From NCBI GenBank assembly GCA_029204225.1, contig MU832087.1, positions 1 through 23,999 on the forward strand: DNA of 23,999 bases. Direction: 5' to 3'. Shown here one piece after another: positions 18,774 to 23,999 of the stretch; positions within the stretch are counted from its first letter, which is position 1; each line of letters starts with the position of its first letter. Made by a program: the position numbers and the translations under genes. This stretch comes from Diphasiastrum complanatum. Its lineage: Eukaryota; Streptophyta; Lycopodiopsida; Lycopodiales; Lycopodiaceae. The notes beneath the pieces are model-generated. The model searched no databases, was not told where the DNA came from, and saw only the letters and a program-made list of their open reading frames with translations.

Positions 18774-18888
18774 CATTGTGCACCCAAGGCCCAAAGGGGT
18801 TGGCCTAGTTGGTTAACTTGGCATCCAAAGTTTCTTTGGTCCCAAGTTCGAGCCTCCCTTGGAAACCAAGAAGCATTGTGCACCCAAG
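18774..18888 (+). mobile_element. Short tRNA-derived SINE-like retroposon with 15-bp target duplications
   Basis: An 85-bp body (18789-18873) is flanked by perfect direct repeats CATTGTGCACCCAAG (18774-18788 and 18874-18888). The body contains RNA polymerase III internal promoter elements in plus orientation: box A TGGCCTAGTTGG (18801-18812) and box B GTTCGAGCC (18846-18854), 34 bases apart. These spacings are typical of tRNA genes and tRNA-derived SINEs. It does not fold convincingly as a functional tRNA. The body ends in AACCAAGAAG with no long A tail, which is unusual; LINE-type priming at the duplicated site would explain the flanks. Confidence 0.72.
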
Positions 18889-19850
18889 AACTAGGTACTG
18901 GGTGCCTCGGCTAGGTGCCTCTGTGCAAAAAAGCAGTTCCTGGTTTTGCAGCCACACTGAGGAACTGGAGTGCTAAAAACTTGCACACAAATTTGCCCCA
19001 CGTGGGCAAAAGCCAGTTTTCGGCATCAGTTCTTGGCTGCCTGAACTGGCTATACAGGCAGGAATTGGCATGTGGCTTATTCATGTGGGCACGCTAAGAG
19101 AGAGGAGAGAGGGCGAGCGCTCTTGCTTGACGATGGTGTCTCATCATTTGATTAAAACCTGCTAAGATTAGTGAGACTTAAGGATAGTTTTGAGATTTTT
19201 GTTGTTGTTTGCAGTCGAGGAAATCAAATTCTTTGAAAGATTTTTACTTTTAGGGTTAGGGCAACAACACAAAAACTCCACACAACAATGTCACTTGAGA
19301 GAGAGAATGTAGGAATGCAGATGGTTATAGACAAAAGACTATTCTCGACTGTTGATTGGAATCCAATTTATAGACAGCTGTCAACAGCGCGACTGGGAGG
19401 GCCGGTTGCATGGCTACATTAAGTGCATTCACGATGCGTCATTTCCTCATTCGTTTCTTTTTGGAGAGGGCTGCGCTGGTGTTGCGCCGGCGCCTCAAAG
19501 GGGCGCTGGGACTTGAGCGGTTTCCCCAACACGCACTTAAGTCTAACATTCATCCATCATGCACTTACGTAAAAGCCAACTCAGAAACGTAACAAGCTTA
19601 ACCATTCAGACTTAAGAAAACTGGAATCCCAACCAACCCAAAAGCCAACTCAGAATCCGTCCCCAAAAGGTAACCAAAGGCAAAGACAAGCCACACATGA
19701 AACCCAAGGCATAGTGGTCGCCAAACTGATCGATTGGCATAGCGGCAAGCCCCATGTCGATGACAGGGACCCTTAGGCGCCAACGACGCAAAAAGGTTGT
19801 AGTAAGGGTCCTTCCACTTGGACCAGTCCCGGAGGCGAAACCGAAATGGT
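18889..19850. other. Unassigned stretch
   Basis: No gene is identified on either strand. It contains a G-box-centred near palindrome TTTGCCCCACGTGGGCAAAA (18990-19010) and two copies of AAAAGCCAACTCAGAA near 19570 and 19640. Open frames here have no recognisable family features. Confidence 0.4.
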
Positions 19851-20398
19851 AATCATCCCCAAGGATCAACTTTATTAGATTTGGAAGAGGTTACATTCAT
19901 ACATAGACTGACCGGTCTCGGGGCCACCAACACGTGCTGGGCATTGTGCCTGGCTCGTGCTGGTAGAGGGAGCTGAGACCTGGCAACTGGATTCTTGGCG
20001 CTGGTTGAGTTGCCCAAGTTTCTGTCTGCCAGACTCCCCCTATAGTTCTGCTGTGATTCGGCGCACCCCCTCTGTTCTGAAACATAGTGCTTTCTGGTAA
20101 AGCACGCCTTTTGGGACTTAGTTTTTATTTTGTTGATTAAGCCTGGCAAGCTTGGCAGAATCAGTCTGGCTCTCGGACATGGGTCCCGGGATCCGTTCCG
20201 GTGGTAGAATCAACTTGCTTCCTGACTAGGCCATGACTCGAGCTGCAGAGCTAGCTCATGACTTGTGACTACTTGACTGGCTCACCACAGGTCGGAGGCT
20301 CAGTCCTTGACGTTCTAACTTGCTCTGGGACCTTAGGGAGTGTCACCCCTTAGAGTCTTACATGGCACGCTGGGTGCACCTGAGTCAGCTTTACAACA
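19851..20398 (-). repeat. Probable 3' LTR of second chromovirus (left limit unknown)
   Basis: The right edge is defined by a polypurine tract followed in minus orientation by TGTTGTAAAGC, so the LTR ends at 20398. The stretch leftward is GC-rich relative to flanks, contains an AATAAAA signal on the minus strand near 20120, and lacks coding content. No second LTR copy or target duplication is present in the window, so the left end given is only approximate. Confidence 0.5.
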
Positions 20399-20409
20399 TC
20401 CTCCCCTCG
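20399..20409 (-). other. Polypurine tract of second chromovirus
   Basis: CGAGGGGAGGA on the minus strand immediately precedes TGTTGTAAAG, matching the layout at the 3' end of the first chromovirus. About 230 bases of non-coding sequence separate it from the chromodomain stop. Confidence 0.7.
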
Positions 20410-20639
20410 TTTGAAAAAGCTGATGTCCTCATCAGGGCCAAACTAGACCTAGGACGTATGGCACGGGCTTAATTCACCAGCCTTAACAACTTTGAATTAC
20501 AAAATACATTGGCAGTAGCACAGGAAAAGTGTAGATAAAGTTCACTTACGTAAAACCTGTGTAAAGCTGCAAGTGATTTATTGGCAAACTTAAGAAAGAT
20601 ACCGGGAAGTTCCTTGAACTTCAGAATGGCCATGAATGT

Positions 20640-20969
20640 TTATGGAGGAGGCATGCCGCCAGGTAGTGCTTTGTGTGCCGATCTGGAAAAACGGCTATTG
20701 CGTTGGTTCTTCTGCAAATAATCTGCTAGTACTTCAGGGGCTCCCTCCTTAAGTTTGTCTTCGTACTCCCAAGAAGCCTCAATAAGTGGAGCCCGTAGCC
20801 ACTTCACTAGATATTCACGTTGAACGCCAGTTCGCTTTCTATGTGTCAGTATTTGTTCTGGTACAAGCTGCCTCTTCGTATCATCGAGTGTCGTCGGTGG
20901 GTGACGGAGTTCGTGTTGCCGATCAAATCGCTCAGGGTTCACTCTCGCAGGAAGTGATATCTCGCACAA
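20640..20969 (-). pseudogene. Chromodomain of a second chromovirus, 3' end of pol
   Basis: The frame reads QILTHRKRTGVQREYLVKWL, then IEASWEYEDKLKEGAPEVLA and DYLQKNQ. The REYLVKW and ASWE motifs match plant chromovirus chromodomains. The N-terminal part (ARVNPERFDRQHELRH) resembles a linker after integrase. No GPY/F motif or integrase core of the same family lies to the right; instead a different element starts. The chromodomain is followed by a long Arg/Ser-rich tail to the stop at 20640. The first methionine-like codon is internal. Confidence 0.82.
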
Positions 20970-21574
20970 CTTGTTCCTGTGATTGGATTTTCAAGATCAG
21001 ACCATGTAGGCAGGCTAATTTTACTGCTCTGATTCCATTTAGGCACCTTGCAAGGGCTGGCAAGATGACCTTGAGGCTCTGCGAGGGTTCTGATTCAGCT
21101 TCTGGGAACTCTCGCATACACTAGAAAATGATGATTCCTCCATCAGAAACTCTCACAGAGATTTTCATGGATGCATCTAAGTCAGATCTGGTGTCTGTCC
21201 AAGTTTCAAGAGCTATCTACCAGGGGATCTCAAAAAATCAAGAAAAAAGTGCTCTTTCAGAGTGTTTTTTGATGAGATCTCGAGATTTTCTGATTTTTAA
21301 CTTTTGTAAACTAGTAATCAGCTTCATGCAGGCTTGATTTGACTGTTGGTAGTTCTCTAGAAATTTTGATGGATTCTTGGTAACAGATCCATCAGTCAAT
21401 CTGATGATCTACTTCCTTCTTGATCCTATCTAGATCTAGATCCTTCTTGGATTCTGATGGATTTTCCCAATCTTGCCAGATCTGTCTGAATCTTGATGGA
21501 TCTAGTTTGATTTGGCTTGATCTTCTTAGATCTAGCGATGATGGCTTAGCATAATAGCTTTTTGTAATGTGCCA
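20970..21574 (-). repeat. Region holding the 3' LTR of the Tat-like element (left limit unknown)
   Basis: The right edge is set by a purine tract and TGGCACATTAC on the minus strand. The stretch contains several AGATCTAGAT-like words (21425-21540). Leftward the LTR end was not located; 20970-21120 may still be pol sequence of the second chromovirus in shifted frame. Coding potential is not convincing. Confidence 0.45.
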
Positions 21575-21585
21575 CCCCCAATATG
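21575..21585 (-). other. Probable polypurine tract of Tat-like element
   Basis: On the minus strand CATATTGGGGG is followed by TGGCACATTAC, a plausible LTR start. It lies about 20 bases after the integrase stop at 21606. No second LTR is available to confirm it. Confidence 0.55.
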
Positions 21586-21605
21586 GATCTGCCTTAATGT
21601 GGTGG

Positions 21606-22880
21606 CTAGTACTTGTGCAACCGGCTACCGTTGATGGGTGTATCAAATGGTGTCCCATCTAGCTTTTCCAAATTCACGGCTCCATGATTAAGAACTTCCT
21701 TGATCCTATAAGGACCTTCGCCTGTAAATTTTAACTTTTCCTTGACCGCCTTGGTTTTATACATCAGGACCAGATCTCTGCAGCGAAGATCCTTCTTTTG
21801 TAACCTACAATCATGCCATTCCTTGCGTCTTTTCTTTTCAGCTGCCAGTGTGTGCACAACTAGTAAGCGTGTTTCACAGAATTTATGCAGAACTTCGTGG
21901 CGTAGTTGTAGAGATTTGGACTCATTAAGACGTTGCGTGGTGGCAATCCTTAATGAAGGAACTAAAAACTCTACTGGCATTACAGCATCCTGACCATATA
22001 CCAATTGGAAGGGTATTTGATCAGTGCTTCCTTTATATGCTGTCCCAAATGCCCACAGTGCAGCCTGCAACTTATGTTCCCGATTCGATCTGCTAGCTTC
22101 AACTATTTTCGTGAGCACGCTACATAGGATCTTATTGTTTGATTCTGCTTGCCCATTACCATGAGGATAATAAGGTATACTGGTTCTGTGGATCACAAAG
22201 AATTCCTCCAACAGGACCTTGATGGTCTCGTTGATTAAATGGCTTTCGCGATCGCTGACTAGCTCCACCGGGCATCCGAAGCGTATAATGATATTTTCAT
22301 AAAGGAACTTGGTAGTGGTCCTAGCATCAGCTATTCTTACTGCCTTGGCTTCGACCCATTTGGTGAGGCAGTCTGTGGCTACGATTATGTATCGAGCCTG
22401 AGAACTCCTTGCTGCAGGGTGAATTCAATTCCCACTTTTTGAATGATGCTTGGGCTAAGACCGGGTGTAGTAAGTTGTGATTTAATCTCGTTGGTCTCCT
22501 AGCCCTTTGGCACACATCACACTTTTTCAAGTATTCCTCCGTATCCTTATGAATCGTTGGCCACCAACATTCCAATTGCAGGATCTTGCAAACTATAATG
22601 TCAGATGCAAAATGACCTCCACCCATGCCTTCATGTGAAAGCGAAACGATCTGGGTGGCCTCATGAGGAAGAATACACCGCCGAAGAATTCCATCTGGAC
22701 CTCTTTGATACAACTGGCCGGCAATCAACTGATAAGGTCTAGCCTTTAAGATCAATTTCCGTTGTTTCTCCTTTGGTAATGATTTGTCTGGTTGGCCCTG
22801 CATTAGATATTCAACAATGTCGGCCACTCATTCTGGTATTGTGTCCACGTAAAATAAGACAACATCTACCAGCTCATCAT
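21606..22880 (-). pseudogene. Tat-like integrase (frameshifted, first catalytic region damaged)
   Basis: After a linker (DVVLFYVDTIPE) and TGA at 22828-22830, where relatives have Trp, the zinc-binding part reads HEGMGGGHFAS and KKCDVCQRARRP, with the H2C2 residues present. Near 22420-22440 the frame changes and the expected DF-GP block with the first catalytic Asp is lost (KKWELNSP). The core resumes as ARSSQARYIIVATDCLTKW, then CPVELVSDRESH with the second Asp and PHGNGQAESNNKI with the Glu. It then reads WAFGTAYKGSTDQIPFQLVYG and a C-terminal GPYRIKEVLNHGAVNLEKLD, ending at PINGSRLHKY-stop. Without the first Asp it cannot be active. Confidence 0.9.
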
Positions 22881-23168
22881 CGGGTTGGTTTGGAATCTCC
22901 TTCCCTTTGATTCTGACATGTGATCTGCCATGTAATGTTGTTTTCCCTTGTGAACTACTATCCGAAAATCAAACTCCAACAACAGAAGTAACCATCTGGT
23001 GATCCTTCCGGTGTTGCAAGTTTTATTAGCGAGATAGAGCAAGGGTTGATGGTCCGTATAAAAAGCAAAATGTGTGGCCATCAAGTAGTGTCAAAATTTC
23101 TTAACCGCATAGATCATTGCCAGTGCTTCCTGCTCTGTGGTTGAATAATTCATTTCGGTATCACTGAG
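22866..23168 (-). pseudogene. Tat-like RNase H (broken)
   Basis: It continues the RT frame: LSDTEMNYSTTEQEALAMIY carries the catalytic Glu, then a TGA at 23091-23093 where relatives have Arg, then FAFYTDHQPLLYLANKT with a catalytic Asp, and FDFRIVVHKGKQHYMADHMS. The first catalytic Asp is in the preceding segment (HTDAS). The final Asp-containing motif (MADH) is present. It ends at a stop at 22866; the linker to integrase resumes in another frame. Confidence 0.88.
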
Positions 23169-23171
23169 CTA

Positions 23172-23999
23172 TCGGCTTGCAAATCGGATTGGAAAATCCT
23201 TTTTGTGTTCACTTGGCTGGGTTAAGACTGCTCCAACTGCATACTTCGATGCGTCTGTATGCACGTGGAACTCAATGGACCAATTGGGTAACCGTAAGAT
23301 TGGTGCTGAAACCAATGCATCCTTAAGCCTCTGAAAAGCCTTTAGGGCTTCCTCGTTCCAATGTGGATCCGTTGTGAGTTTGTAAATTGGCCAGACTAAC
23401 TTGGAAAAATCAAGAATGCATATCCTATAATAGTTAGCATGACCCATGAAAATGTAGACCTCGCAGATCATCCCCGGTGGTGGTAGATCAACAATGATCC
23501 TGATCTTAGATACATCTATGGCGATCCCGTGTCTTGACACTATATGGTCGCAAATTCAGCCATGTGTCACCTAGAATTGACATTTTTCTGGATTCAGGGA
23601 GATCTGGTATTCACGGCATTTTTGTAACACCTTCTCCAAGTTTGATAAGTGTTCTGAATCTAGTCCATGCACGCATAGATCGTCCAGGAAAATCTCCAGA
23701 AATTTTTGCAAATAATCTTTGAATGCCGCCTGCATGACTCGTTGGAAAGTGCTTGGGGCATTGCAAAGTCTGAATGGCATCACTTTATAGGCATAGGTTT
23801 CCCATTCCGTGGCGAATGTTGTTTTGTGTTGGTCCTGGGGAGCTACCTTCACCTGATTGTAGCCGTTGAAGCCATCTAGGAAACTGTAGGCTTCGGCGCC
23901 ATCTACCCTGTCGAGGACACTTTCCGTAAATGGTAAAGGAAAATGGTTCTTTTTGGTGACTGCATTTAGCGCCTTCAGATTCACACAAATCCACATTTT
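23172..23999 (-). pseudogene. Tat-like reverse transcriptase (broken by stops)
   Basis: One frame covers ICVNLKALNAVTKKNHFPLP, then YSFLDGFNGYNQVKV with the first catalytic Asp, FATEWETYAYKVMPF, LCNAPSTFQRVMQAAF, and IFLDDLCVHG with the two Asp of the active site. LNPEKCQF closes the palm. Stops at 23571-23573 (TAG) and 23556-23558 (TGA) interrupt it, after which GIAIDVSKIR and the thumb/connection region (MGHANYYR, KAFQRLKDALVSAPIL) continue in the same frame to the beginning of RNase H (HTDASKYAVGAVLTQP). A TAG at 23169-23171 follows. Confidence 0.92.

Larger units (their letters stand above)
21000..23999 (-). mobile_element. Ty3/gypsy Tat/Athila-like element, 3' half (runs off right edge)
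   Basis: From the right edge on the minus strand come RT, RNase H, integrase, then a purine tract and probable LTR. RT before integrase shows Ty3/gypsy. The wording of the domains (FLDGFNGYNQVKVAP, NAPSTFQRVM, NGQAESNNKI, PINGSRL at the integrase end) and the absence of a chromodomain directly after integrase point to the non-chromovirus Tat/Athila side of the family. Gag, protease and 5' LTR lie beyond the window. In-frame stops are few and separate long open stretches, so it is younger than the copia copy at the left edge or has lost fewer codons. Confidence 0.85.

Noticed and set aside
18789-18873. Functional tRNA gene
   Set aside because: Box A and B are present but acceptor, anticodon and T stems do not pair as in a tRNA, and the flanks are target duplications.

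Overview
This window looks like nuclear DNA from a land plant with a large, repeat-rich genome. It contains Ty1/copia and Ty3/gypsy LTR retrotransposons, including chromodomain-bearing ones, AG and TG microsatellites, and a broken piece of a fasciclin-like arabinogalactan protein gene, a family of plant cell-surface proteins. Genus and species cannot be read from it. No intact host gene is recognisable, and every coding segment identified carries stops or frame changes.

Layout, left to right. 1-2130: decayed copia element on the minus strand (gag, protease, integrase, start of reverse transcriptase) that runs off the left edge. 2130-3100: nothing recognised. 3106-3770: cluster of GAACCGT / ACGGTTC motifs and a small ATCATCTGT array. 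3790-7850: about 4 kb without an identified gene. 7854-12150: a Ty3/gypsy chromovirus on the minus strand, bounded by two 288-293 bp LTRs, with protease, RT, RNase H, integrase and chromodomain in order but without the front of gag or a primer-binding site. 12151-14600: a possible exon-intron-exon remnant, an AG microsatellite, a 178-bp tandem duplication and a three-copy 143-bp array. 14900-16218: the front end of a second copia element, with LTR, primer-binding site and gag. 16500-17475: a foldback structure holding a TG microsatellite, a 13-bp hairpin and the fasciclin-like pseudogene. 18774-18888: a small tRNA-derived retroposon with perfect 15-bp target duplications. 20300-20970: the 3' end of another chromovirus (LTR edge, polypurine tract, chromodomain). 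21500-23999: a Tat/Athila-like gypsy element on the minus strand that runs off the right edge and probably split the preceding chromovirus.

All the LTR elements lie on the minus strand. Several of the stops and lost key residues look like G:C to A:T changes, as expected for old, methylated, silenced copies. The window is best read as layered transposon debris with host gene fragments. I found no convincing new multi-gene system. The most useful leads are the gag-less chromovirus with an LTR butted against gag, the GAACCGT cluster, the short retroposon, and the exon-like flanks of the chromovirus.
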